Origin: Microbacterium sp. VKM Ac-2923
Lineage (GTDB): Bacteria > Actinomycetota > Actinomycetes > Actinomycetales > Microbacteriaceae
Assembly: GCF_022815605.1 (NCBI RefSeq)
Contig: NZ_JALGRP010000006.1
Span: forward strand, 124,001 to 188,000
Direction of reading: 5' to 3'
DNA length: 64,000 bases
Part shown: piece after piece, positions 19,130-26,258 of the stretch
Position numbering within the stretch: the stretch's first letter is position 1
How the letters are laid out: every line of letters starts with the position of its first letter
Notes under the pieces: model-generated
The model's database searches: none
Told to the model about the DNA's origin: nothing
What the model saw: only the letters and a program-made list of their open reading frames with translations
Translations under genes and position numbers: made by a program

Positions 19130-19716
19130 ACGGTTTTGTCGTTCCTGATCAAGCGGAACTGTGGGCACGACTCGAGCGGCACGTGGCGAGGACGCGTGGC
19201 TCCGTAGGCATCGAGAAGATGCTGGGCGGCCACTCCCACGATGCCAAGGATCGCTGGGCCCGCACCGCGTCCGCGTTCCTTCAGTTCGTCGCCTCCGTGA
19301 CGGACGTGAGCACCGTCGCGGACCTTCACTTCCGCGTAGGCGGCGCCACCGGGATCGATGTGACCCTCGACATCGCCGAAGTGCGGGTGCAGAGCGACGC
19401 GGGCCAACTCTCCACCATTCTGTGGCGCCCCGCAGCCGCCGTCGTCCTCAGCGAATGGGCACACCGAACGTGGGGTGGCGCGTGGACTTCAGCCTTGGAC
19501 TCGGCTGTGGCGCCCCGCCGAATCGTGCACGTCGAGGAGGGCGAGTTCTTCACCGGGCTGCGTTACATCGCCCAGAGCCTCTCCCGACCCGGCCCCCATC
19601 TTGCGGCCTCGTCAGAATCCCTGGCGCGCCGAGGCGGACAAGCTGAGGACCTCGGCGACGACAGCGTCAAGGATGCCGTGAGTAGCATGTCGAGGAACAT
19701 GGTGATCGAACAATGA
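19126..19716 (+). CDS. Putative immunity protein for the ADP-ribosyltransferase toxin
   Basis: A 196-residue protein with no recognised domain. The N-terminal half is helical (ELWARLERHVARTRGSVGIE) and the middle is beta-rich (FRVGGATGIDVTLDIAEVRV), with no signal peptide or membrane helix. The GTG at 19126 overlaps the toxin stop (GTGA), the classic toxin-immunity arrangement, and its own stop overlaps the next gene. Immunity function is inferred from position only. Confidence 0.55.
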   Translation: MNGFVVPDQAELWARLERHVARTRGSVGIEKMLGGHSHDAKDRWARTASAFLQFVASVTDVSTVADLHFRVGGATGIDVTLDIAEVRVQSDAGQLSTILWRPAAAVVLSEWAHRTWGGAWTSALDSAVAPRRIVHVEEGEFFTGLRYIAQSLSRPGPHLAASSESLARRGGQAEDLGDDSVKDAVSSMSRNMVIEQ

Positions 19717-20162
19717 GCGCTCCTTCGGGACTGGCTGAGGCCCTCGCGGCGCTCCCCTTGTACAGGGGACTGTGCTGGAGGGGTTTCGGGCGAGAGATCA
19801 CTGACCCGATCCCCCTGGACGCGGTCCTCCCCACCACCCGGGATATCCGCTTGGCGACGGGAAACTTCGCCGGCGGCGCCATCGTCATCTTCAGCGCCAC
19901 GGGCCGGGACGTGGCACCTCTGTCCGCCGCTCCGGCTGACGGGGAAGTCGCATTCCTTCCAGGGACCACCCTCATCCCCCTGGGCCCTCGCCGCAGCGTG
20001 TCGGGTCTGAGCCTGCAGGTCTTGGGCGAGTCGATCCCCGCGTCCGAACAAACGGTCCCCCGTGACGAGGTCCTGCTGGACGTTGTCGCACATGCGCGGG
20101 CGCTCGGTCCCGTCGCGTTGGATCGTGCGGCGCGTTTCGGGTGGCGACCGCCCAGCTCATGA
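19713..20162 (+). CDS. Small ADP-ribosyltransferase-fold-like protein
   Basis: A 149-residue protein whose order of motifs resembles a minimal ADP-ribosyltransferase: Arg18 in LPLYRGL, a PTT segment at 40-42 in place of STS, a strand IVIFSATGRDV (about 57-67), then Asp76-Gly-Glu78 in DGEVAFLPGT (76-85), which matches the ExE-V-x-F-x-P-G-T signature with D in place of the first E. If correct it is a stand-alone, possibly degenerate, relative of the toxin domain two genes upstream. The start overlaps the previous stop (ATGA) and the stop overlaps a 25-codon remnant. It could instead be another immunity protein; I am unsure. Confidence 0.45.
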   Translation: MSAPSGLAEALAALPLYRGLCWRGFGREITDPIPLDAVLPTTRDIRLATGNFAGGAIVIFSATGRDVAPLSAAPADGEVAFLPGTTLIPLGPRRSVSGLSLQVLGESIPASEQTVPRDEVLLDVVAHARALGPVALDRAARFGWRPPSS

Positions 20163-20349
20163 CTCCGCCGCCCGATGCTCGCCAGATCGACGGACACGCC
20201 CTCGCCGTCCCCGCGCAACCGCGTGGCTCAGCATGAGCGACGTGCGCGCATGATCCGCAGCATCGGAACGTGGGTGCAGGCGGTCGATGGGGGAAATCCT
20301 GGATGATGGCACTGAACGACTCTTCGCGGTGCTTCGCGCCGGCGCGTAA
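20159..20349 (+). pseudogene. Relics of immunity-type genes
   Basis: Three pieces follow each other. A 25-codon frame (20159-20236, MTPPPDARQIDG...) overlaps the genes on both sides in ATGA fashion. At 20233 a stump begins MSDV and, after a one-base deletion, continues MIRSIGTWV, matching MSDMHDMIRSTGTWV of the gene at 22093. At 20296-20349 the frame EILDDGTERLFAVLRAGA then stop matches RIVDDGQQEILAVYGGA of the gene at 21902. So this is a decayed duplicate of the two genes that end the immunity array. Confidence 0.6.
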
Positions 20350-20367
20350 ATACCGGTGGGGTGACGG

Positions 20368-20805
20368 ATGTCGTCGACAATTCCCGTGAGCGAGACGCAG
20401 TTCGAGTACCGCGGGAAGCGCTACTCGCGGCATTCCGGTGGTGACGAGGACGTCCGCCTCCTCACGGACGACGCGCCCACCCGCGAGGCTTTCCCCGACG
20501 CGATCGAGATGAACGACGACCCCCAGGATCAGTGGGTGGAACTCCCGTGGCGGGTGATCTCCGCTCGCTACACGCAGGAGGTCACCGGCACCTGGCACGG
20601 TGTGCCCGTCACGGTGGGCGAGCGAATCAAGAGAGGCCTCCGCCGCGGAATGGTCAGGGTCTGGTACGCCGGCACCACGCCGGACGAGGCTCTCGCCGCG
20701 GGACTCGACGGCAACCAGAACGACGGGTGGTCGACGTTGGTGCAACCGAGTGAAGTGGACGACGTGCACGTCGAATCGACACGACACGCAATGGGGAGCC
20801 CATGA
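20368..20805 (+). CDS. Immunity-like protein of unknown family
   Basis: A 145-residue acidic protein, beta-rich, starting MSSTIPVSETQFEYRGKRYS and containing VELPWRVISARYTQEVTG and GMVRVWYAGTTPDEALAAGL. Its layout (short barrel-like start, then W-x-P-x-x-x-x-T-W near the middle) loosely resembles the gene at 22093, but I cannot show homology by eye. The region around GGTGGGGTGACGG serves as ribosome binding site. Its stop overlaps the start of the next, broken gene. No known domain. Confidence 0.5.
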   Translation: MSSTIPVSETQFEYRGKRYSRHSGGDEDVRLLTDDAPTREAFPDAIEMNDDPQDQWVELPWRVISARYTQEVTGTWHGVPVTVGERIKRGLRRGMVRVWYAGTTPDEALAAGLDGNQNDGWSTLVQPSEVDDVHVESTRHAMGSP

Positions 20806-21052
20806 AGGCCGTTCGGCAGAAGCGCCTGCACCCCGAAATGTCTCAGCTCGTCCGTGAACGCGGCTACTCGCAGGTCGCCGGTCAAGGAATGGCACCAGTC
20901 CAGTCGTTTCTTCGGCACGCGTGGTCCACGGCGGGACCGAGTTCGCCGCGGATGTCCGCGGCGACCAGGTGGAACTCACCTCGTATGTCCAGCAGCCGTC
21001 CACGGAGTGGTCCCAGGTGCGCGTCGGCGCACAGACGAGAGCACCGACATGA
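20802..21052 (+). pseudogene. Immunity-array gene broken by a one-base frameshift
   Basis: The ATG at 20802 overlaps the preceding stop and reads MKAVRQKRLHPEMSQLVRER through VAGQG at about 20893. After that the sensible frame is the one reading NGTSPVVSSARVVHGGTEFA onward to QVRVGAQTRAPT and TGA at 21050-21052. Adding one A in the GGAATGG stretch joins the two parts into an 83-84-residue protein. As it stands the first frame reads on through unnatural sequence into the next gene. It could be real decay or a sequencing error at a short A-run. Confidence 0.55.
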
Positions 21053-21065
21053 TGGAGGGGCTCGG

Positions 21066-21905
21066 GTGGATCAAGGACGTCCGTCAGTGACGCTGACACG
21101 CGAAGAAATCCTCACTGCCATCCGGAGCGAGGGGCTGAGCGGATTCCGCTGCTTCGAGAACGCGACGAACGAGACCGACGTCGTCGCAGTCCAGCGAACC
21201 CCCGACGGGTGGGTCGTCTTCGCGACGGACGAGCGCGCAACTCCCGTCGGACGCCGCGAGTTCTCGTCGGAAGAGCCCGCCCTGGAGAACCTCCTCTCCC
21301 GACTGCGCTCGCTCAACAGCGTGGCCGCCTGGCACGCGAACAATCGCGAAGCGAGGGCCGCGGAACGCGGCGCGGCCGGGGCCGGGGCTGTCGCGGGTGC
21401 CGGGCATTCGGTTGACGCGACCCCGCTGCTCGCCCGTGTCTACGATGCGATCACGGCGTCCGACGATCTGACCATCTCGGATCTCAGCACCCGCTCCGAC
21501 GGAGGGGCCACCGCTTACAAGAGTCGGCTGGCGGCCTCACGACCAACCCTGTCGTCCGCTGCGATCGACGCTCTCGCCTCCCGCTGGTTCTTCCGCCTCC
21601 GGTGGTTGGGGATTGAGTCTGGCCAGGACGCCCCCCGCTACTTCGTGCGGTACGGCGGCGAGGGCGCCTCTCCCATCCCGATCGCACTCTACAGACGGCG
21701 CACGATCGACGGAGTGATCGTCGACGAGGTCCTCAAGGATGTGGGCGAATGGCGAGCCGACGCTCGGCGGCAGATCCACAACTCTTTCGCGTTCTCACTC
21801 GAATCCGACCTCGAAGAGGTCACAGCCGCTGAGGCGGCAGAGTTCGAGGAGATGGTGCGCGCACGAGAATACGTTCCCTTCACGTCGACCGCAGCGCCTC
21901 GTTGA
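21066..21905 (+). CDS. Immunity-like protein of polymorphic toxin loci
   Basis: A 279-residue protein. The N-terminal part (TLTREEILTAIRSEGLSGFR, GWVVFATDERATPVGRREFS, EEPALENLLSRLRSLN) has the look of immunity proteins found next to actinobacterial secreted toxins. After an Ala/Gly linker (about 100-115) comes a second, mixed alpha/beta half containing SRWFFRLRWLGIES. The GTG at 21066 is chosen because GGAGGGG lies just upstream; the frame upstream of it belongs to the broken gene at 20802. The stop overlaps a TTG-initiated small gene. No catalytic motif seen. Confidence 0.5.
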   Translation: MDQGRPSVTLTREEILTAIRSEGLSGFRCFENATNETDVVAVQRTPDGWVVFATDERATPVGRREFSSEEPALENLLSRLRSLNSVAAWHANNREARAAERGAAGAGAVAGAGHSVDATPLLARVYDAITASDDLTISDLSTRSDGGATAYKSRLAASRPTLSSAAIDALASRWFFRLRWLGIESGQDAPRYFVRYGGEGASPIPIALYRRRTIDGVIVDEVLKDVGEWRADARRQIHNSFAFSLESDLEEVTAAEAAEFEEMVRAREYVPFTSTAAPR

Positions 21906-22096
21906 GCGAAGTGGCCCCTTTCCCCCACGACTACGAGGTCGTCCCAGTGTGGAACATGTCGATCACCCGCTACTATCCCGGCGCCGAACTCTGGCGAATC
22001 GTCGACGACGGTCAGCAAGAGATCCTCGCGGTCTACGGGGGCGCGGCGCGTGGATGTGGACGCGTAGATCGACCGCCTGCTCGGAGATCAGGATGA
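21902..22096 (+). CDS. Small immunity-array protein (64 residues), possibly decayed
   Basis: The TTG at 21902 overlaps the previous stop. The product reads MSEVAPFPHDYEVVPVWNMS...ELWRIVDDGQQEILAVYGG and ends in an Arg-rich tail whose stop overlaps the next start (ATGA). Alternatively the tail is out of frame: another frame gives VDVDA, stop, IDRLLGDQDE, which looks more like a natural acidic C-terminus. A partial copy of the DDG...LAV block survives at 20296-20349. Function unknown. Confidence 0.4.
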   Translation: MSEVAPFPHDYEVVPVWNMSITRYYPGAELWRIVDDGQQEILAVYGGAARGCGRVDRPPARRSG

Positions 22097-22575
22097 GTGA
22101 CATGCATGACATGATCCGCAGCACCGGGACGTGGGTGCTGACGCCCGCCGGGTGGTTCGCGCCGACTCGGCGAATCGAGGTGGGCGAATTGCCGTCCGAG
22201 GTGTTTCTCTACGACCACGAGGGCGTAGGACACCGCAAGGTGCCATCCGACGCCATTCTGCGCGCCGAACAGGTTGACTCCGAGGCGGTCTACGAGGGCC
22301 ACTGGATCCCGCTCGTCTCGACCTGGACCCACGACATGGTCCGCGCCTACGCTCCCCTCCCCCGTTCCGACGGCGGATACCTCGCCGTGCTGTACACCTA
22401 CAGCAGCCCGGAGTGGAACACGCTCATCACGCTCCCCGGCGCGGAGGTGCACGACGACCGCGGCGGCAATGGCGGGGTCTCGTTCGTCGTCGCGCTCGAC
22501 GCCCTCGACGGCTACCGTCAGACCGCGACAACGCTCATCCCCGCCTCCGCCGACGATGAGCAGGAGGCGCGCTGA
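22093..22575 (+). CDS. Immunity-like beta-rich protein
   Basis: A 160-residue protein reading MIRSTGTWVLTPAGWFAPTR, then VFLYDHEGVGHRKVPSDAI, GHWIPLVSTWTHDMVRAYAP and LPGAEVHDDRGGNG. The many aromatic and beta-prone stretches suggest a small beta-barrel or sandwich. No known motif. The ATG at 22093 has GGAG six bases upstream and overlaps the previous stop. A truncated relative lies at 20233. It is the last gene before a likely internal promoter, so it probably closes the toxin/immunity operon. Confidence 0.5.
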   Translation: MSDMHDMIRSTGTWVLTPAGWFAPTRRIEVGELPSEVFLYDHEGVGHRKVPSDAILRAEQVDSEAVYEGHWIPLVSTWTHDMVRAYAPLPRSDGGYLAVLYTYSSPEWNTLITLPGAEVHDDRGGNGGVSFVVALDALDGYRQTATTLIPASADDEQEAR

Positions 22576-22652
22576 TGATCGCGCGATTCCGCCGCGCGAC
22601 GAGTTATCCACGCAACGGGTGCATCGTCTCGGCAGCGCCGCAGCGACCCGCA

Positions 22653-22658
22653 TAGGGT
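22653..22658 (+). promoter_or_regulatory. Candidate -10 box for the secretion-machine genes
   Basis: TAGGGT lies 20 bases before the ATG of the FHA gene, with GAGGAGG between them, in the 100-bp gap after the immunity array. No clear -35 is visible. Confidence 0.3.
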
Positions 22659-22678
22659 GGAAGGTCGAGGAGGCACCG

Positions 22679-23449
22679 ATGACGAGCATGCAGGAGACAC
22701 CACACCTGGCCGACGTCGACCCCTTCGTCAACAGCGAGCACGCTCGCGCCGGCAAGATCGCCGGCGCCGTGGCGCTCGACATCGTCATGCCGGCCGCCCT
22801 CATCGCCGCCGGAGTCGTCGTCGTCGTGACGGGCCCGCCTGCCGTCGGATGGCTTCTCATCATCGTCGCGGTCGGCCTGCTCGCCGTGAGCGTCTGGCTG
22901 CTCGGGCGCGCGGGCCGCACCCTCGGCTCGGCCACGGTCGACGCCCGCATCGTCCGTCGCACGACCGGCGCCGCCGCGGGCGGCTCGGCGCTGTGGGCCC
23001 TGGCATCCGGCAAGCTCGCCATGTTCGACCTGCGCCGCGGGCGCGACCCGTTCGCCCCGGCGATCGCGCCGTTCGAGTTCCCGGAGGCAGCGCCCGCAGC
23101 CCCCGGCCGGGCCCGGCGGGGGATGGTTCCGACACTCATGCTCGACTCGGGAGAGCGCCTGCCCCTCGAAACCGCCCTCATCCTGGGGCGCGCCCCCTCC
23201 GCCCCGGCCGACGCGCCCGCCGAGGTGTACCGCTGGGCCGACATGTCGCGCACGCTGTCGAAGTCGCACGTGCGCCTCGAATGGGACGGCCGGCAGGTAT
23301 GGGTGACCGACCTCGGGTCGACCAACGGCACCTTCGTGCGCGGCGACGGCTCCTCCACTCCCCTCCTCCCCCACCAGCGCACCCCCGTGCCCACCGGTGT
23401 CGTCCTCGAGATCGGCGATCGCACCCTGACCGTTCGAGATGCCGCATGA
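22679..23449 (+). CDS. FHA-domain membrane protein of the type VII secretion locus
   Basis: A 256-residue protein. Two membrane helices at about residues 20-45 and 50-75 are followed by a cytosolic region with a C-terminal FHA domain (about 150-255) showing LILGRAPS, SRTLSKSHVRLEWDG and VTDLGSTNGTFVRGDG. FHA domains bind phosphothreonine, and in ESX systems they regulate assembly downstream of Ser/Thr kinases. GAGGAGG lies five bases before the ATG. Its stop overlaps the DUF6177 start. No kinase gene is present in the window. Confidence 0.82.
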   Translation: MTSMQETPHLADVDPFVNSEHARAGKIAGAVALDIVMPAALIAAGVVVVVTGPPAVGWLLIIVAVGLLAVSVWLLGRAGRTLGSATVDARIVRRTTGAAAGGSALWALASGKLAMFDLRRGRDPFAPAIAPFEFPEAAPAAPGRARRGMVPTLMLDSGERLPLETALILGRAPSAPADAPAEVYRWADMSRTLSKSHVRLEWDGRQVWVTDLGSTNGTFVRGDGSSTPLLPHQRTPVPTGVVLEIGDRTLTVRDAA

Positions 23450-24519
23450 CCACCGTCGACCATCCCCTCCTCGACGCCGCCGGCCCCGGCTGGGCCGGCA
23501 CCGAGACGCGCGCGCCGATCATCGCCCTGACCACCGCGATGAGCGACTGGCTGCACACGACGGCGACCCAGGGGCTTCGTCCCCTTGTCGTCTCCGGCGA
23601 ACACTCGCGCATGACGCAACCGCTGGCCCAGGTGCTGTCGGCGGTGCAGGGGCATTGGGCCGTCCGAACCCGCGACGACGGCTTCTACGACGCCCGCACG
23701 GGCGTGCGCCTCGATGCTCCCGCCGACGCGCTCACCGTCGGAGCCCCGACGCCCGAGACCGTGCACCCCTTCTTCTTGCGTGCGCAGGTGGCATCCACTC
23801 TGCAGGTGGTGGCGACGGTGTCGACGCGTCACCGCGTGACCCGGCCGCTGCGCCTGGGCGGGGTCGCCGAGGCGGCGGTCGCGCTGTTCACCGACGCCGA
23901 GCCCGCCGCGTGGGGCGGCGTCGAACCTCTGCTCGCGCCCTGGGATCGCGATGACCTCACCGAGCGGTCGCGGCGTCGCATCCCGCTCGACAGCCACTGG
24001 ATCGCCGTCGGCGGCGGCGAACGCGCCGTCATCGCGACGATCCACGCCGCGCGCACCAGCGAGGGGCTCGAAGAGACCACGCGCGTGTGGGCCGCGGTGC
24101 CGGGCGTCGGGCGCGAGGCGGGAACGGCGGCGACCGCCGAGGCGCGCGAACTGCTCGCGCGCGCGGCGACGGTGGGGCTTCCGCTCATCGGCGTCGCTTT
24201 CGCCGCGATCGGCGCACCCGACCTCGCGCGACGAGCGACCGCGGCACCGCATCCCGAGCCCCTCGCCCTGCTGATCGGCCCGCCGGGCGTGCGTGCCCTG
24301 GGCATCGACGCGAAGCGCTGGATCGAGGAGGCCGGCGGCACGATCGTGGGCAGCCCCCGGCTTCCCGGCGTGCTGCTTCCGCTCGGCTCGGTCGACGGCG
24401 GCGGATGGACCCGGCTGAACGACGTGCTGGCGACGCTGGACCCGGCGCGTCTCGCCGATCTGCTCGCCGTCGCCCCGCATGTGCGCGCGCAGCTCGACTC
24501 GCCCGGAGGAGTTCGCTGA
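23446..24519 (+). CDS. DUF6177 family protein
   Basis: A 357-residue cytosolic protein of the DUF6177 type, which accompanies actinobacterial type VII secretion operons. It begins MTTVDHPLLDAAGPGW, contains SGEHSRMTQPLAQVLSAVQG and PLLAPWDRDDLTERSRRRIP, and ends LLAVAPHVRAQLDSPGGVR. No catalytic motif is obvious. The start overlaps the FHA stop (ATGA). Its last 22 codons have been tandemly duplicated to form the two mini-ORFs that follow. Confidence 0.65.
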   Translation: MTTVDHPLLDAAGPGWAGTETRAPIIALTTAMSDWLHTTATQGLRPLVVSGEHSRMTQPLAQVLSAVQGHWAVRTRDDGFYDARTGVRLDAPADALTVGAPTPETVHPFFLRAQVASTLQVVATVSTRHRVTRPLRLGGVAEAAVALFTDAEPAAWGGVEPLLAPWDRDDLTERSRRRIPLDSHWIAVGGGERAVIATIHAARTSEGLEETTRVWAAVPGVGREAGTAATAEARELLARAATVGLPLIGVAFAAIGAPDLARRATAAPHPEPLALLIGPPGVRALGIDAKRWIEEAGGTIVGSPRLPGVLLPLGSVDGGGWTRLNDVLATLDPARLADLLAVAPHVRAQLDSPGGVR

Positions 24520-24587
24520 TGCCCGAGATGCTCGACGTCGTCCCTCGCGTGCGCTCGCAGCTGCTCCCGCAGGAAGGAATCCGCTGA
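24519..24587 (+). CDS. 22-residue mini-ORF 1
   Basis: Reads MPEMLDVVPRVRSQLLPQEG followed by IR and TGA. It starts inside the DUF6177 stop (TGATG) and ends inside the next mini-ORF start. It is almost certainly a by-product of duplication of the DUF6177 3' end, but it is in a translatable arrangement with its own upstream GGAGGA. Whether the peptide exists or acts is unknown. Confidence 0.4.
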   Translation: MPEMLDVVPRVRSQLLPQEGIR

Positions 24588-24654
24588 TGCCCGAGATGCT
24601 CGACGTCGTCCCTCGCGTGCGCCCGCAGCTGCTCCCGCAGGAAGGAATCCGCTG
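24519..24654 (+). repeat. 68-bp tandem duplication of the 3' end of the DUF6177 gene
   Basis: Two 68-bp units at 24519-24586 and 24587-24654 are identical apart from about one base. Both resemble the last 68 bp of the DUF6177 gene at protein and DNA level, including the GGA-rich ribosome binding site and the TGATG stop/start junction. Confidence 0.85.
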
Positions 24655-24655
24655 A
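24587..24655 (+). CDS. 22-residue mini-ORF 2
   Basis: Same peptide as mini-ORF 1 with Pro for Ser at position 13. AGGAAGGA precedes its start, and its stop overlaps the start of the next gene (TGATG), so ribosomes could pass from DUF6177 through both mini-ORFs to the downstream membrane protein by termination-reinitiation. Confidence 0.4.
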   Translation: MPEMLDVVPRVRPQLLPQEGIR

Positions 24656-24912
24656 TGCCCGACCAGCGCGACACGGTCCTCATCGAGCAGGCCAAGATCC
24701 AGCGCATGCGCCTGGGCGCCGCCCTCGTCTACGGCCACATCGGGGAGCGGCGCACCGTCAACGACCACATGAAGCGGCTGATGGGCTCGATCGTGGTCGC
24801 CGCGATCGCCTGCGCCGCGTGCGTAGGGGTGTCGTTCGTCTCTCAGCTGCTCACCGAGCGCGCGCAAGCGAGCACCTCGATCCAGACCCCGACCGGAGCC
24901 GTCACCCCGTGA
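24655..24912 (+). CDS. Single-TM protein of the secretion locus
   Basis: An 85-residue protein with a cytosolic helical N-terminus (DTVLIEQAKIQRMRLGAALV), one membrane helix (LMGSIVVAAIACAACVGVSF) at about 42-65 and a short outside tail. It is small like accessory ESX membrane subunits. The start overlaps mini-ORF 2 and the stop overlaps EccD (GTGA). Exact role unknown. Confidence 0.6.
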   Translation: MPDQRDTVLIEQAKIQRMRLGAALVYGHIGERRTVNDHMKRLMGSIVVAAIACAACVGVSFVSQLLTERAQASTSIQTPTGAVTP

Positions 24913-26258
24913 GCATCTACACCCGTCTGACCGTCGCGGGCTCGGAGCGCCGGGCCGAGGTCGTCGTCCCCAGCGGCGAGCCGGTCGGCGCCGCCCTGCC
25001 CCGGCTTCTCGACCTGCTCGGCGAGACCGCCGGTACCGTCGAGCGGCCACTGGCCGTCATCGCGCCCGACGGCGAGCAGATCGACATCGCGCTGACGCCG
25101 CACCAACTGGATCTCGTCGACGGCACCCTCGTGCGCCTCGTACGCCTGGACGCCGCACCGCCTCCGCCCGTGGTCATCGATGTGACCGACGCCGCCGCTG
25201 ATGCGCACGATGCCCGTCCCGACCGGTGGGATGACCGGGCTCGGGCCGTCGCGGGGGGAATCGGGATCGCCGCAGCCTTCGCCGTCGCGGGATGGCTCTC
25301 ACCCTGGTCGTCGCTGACCCTCGCGGCGTTCGCGCTGCTCGCGGTGACCCTCGTGCTCGCGGCCGTCGCCACGGGCCTGGGCATCGGGGGGCTGCGCCGC
25401 CTGTCGACGTGCGTCTCCGCCGCCGCCGCGGGGCTGTCGCTCCCCATTGGCAGTGCGACCGCGGCCGCCCTCGCATCCCACGGCCTGGCGGCGGACGCCG
25501 CCACGATCGGGGGCATCGCCGCCGCCGTCGCGACCGCATCCACCGTGGCGACCCTCGGCGCCGGCGTCGCGCACCGCCGTCGCGGCGCCGCCGCCGGCGG
25601 AGCCCTGGGCGCCGTTCTGTCGTCGCTGCTGCTGGGACTGCTCCTCGGCGGGATGGATGCCGTGGCCGCCGCGGCCATCGCCGGTGTCGTCGCCGCGTTC
25701 GCGACCGGCCCTCTGCCCTGGGTCGCGCTGTCGGTCGCCGGGCTCACCGATCTCGACCAACGCGCCGCCGATGGCGCCCCGCCCGCTCGCCCCCGCGCCT
25801 TGGCCGCGATCGACGAGACGTACGCCGCGCTCACGTGGAGCGTGGGGGCCGTGGCATCCGTTCTCGGGGTCACCGGCGTCGTCCTCGCGTTCTCCGGCAC
25901 GATCTGGTCCGAACTGCTCGCGGCGGCGTTCTTCCTCGTCGCAGCGCTCCGCACGCGCGCATTCCCCCTGCGCTGGCAGGGGTGGCTGCTGTGGGCGGCC
26001 GCGGGCGCGATCGCCGCAGCGGGTCTGACGGTGCTGTTGGCGGGCGGCCTCGGATGGCTCGGCGCCGGTGCCGCGGTCGTCGCGGCGGCCCTCATCGCGA
26101 CGATGGTGCTGGTGCGCCCCCGCCCCCATGTTCGGGCACGGCTGCGGGGGCTCGGCAACATCGTCGAGACGCTTGCCGTGGTGTCATTGGTTCCGCTGCT
26201 CGTGGGAGCGTTGGGCGTCTATGCCGACCTCCTCGGCATGTTCGGCGGCGGGTCGTGA
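24909..26258 (+). CDS. eccD: EccD-like type VII secretion channel subunit
   Basis: A 449-residue protein with an N-terminal ubiquitin-like (YukD) domain in residues 1 to about 85 (SIYTRLTVAGSERRAEVVVP, ALTPHQLDLVDGTLVRLVRL). About 11 membrane helices follow to the C-terminus. This domain order is diagnostic of EccD, the inner-membrane pore component of ESX systems. The GTG at 24909 overlaps the previous stop; the stop overlaps the ParA-like gene. Confidence 0.88.
   Translation: MSIYTRLTVAGSERRAEVVVPSGEPVGAALPRLLDLLGETAGTVERPLAVIAPDGEQIDIALTPHQLDLVDGTLVRLVRLDAAPPPPVVIDVTDAAADAHDARPDRWDDRARAVAGGIGIAAAFAVAGWLSPWSSLTLAAFALLAVTLVLAAVATGLGIGGLRRLSTCVSAAAAGLSLPIGSATAAALASHGLAADAATIGGIAAAVATASTVATLGAGVAHRRRGAAAGGALGAVLSSLLLGLLLGGMDAVAAAAIAGVVAAFATGPLPWVALSVAGLTDLDQRAADGAPPARPRALAAIDETYAALTWSVGAVASVLGVTGVVLAFSGTIWSELLAAAFFLVAALRTRAFPLRWQGWLLWAAAGAIAAAGLTVLLAGGLGWLGAGAAVVAAALIATMVLVRPRPHVRARLRGLGNIVETLAVVSLVPLLVGALGVYADLLGMFGGGS

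Noticed and set aside
22603..22615. TTATCCACG, resembling a DnaA box
   Set aside because: Single copy, no cluster, and no replication genes nearby.
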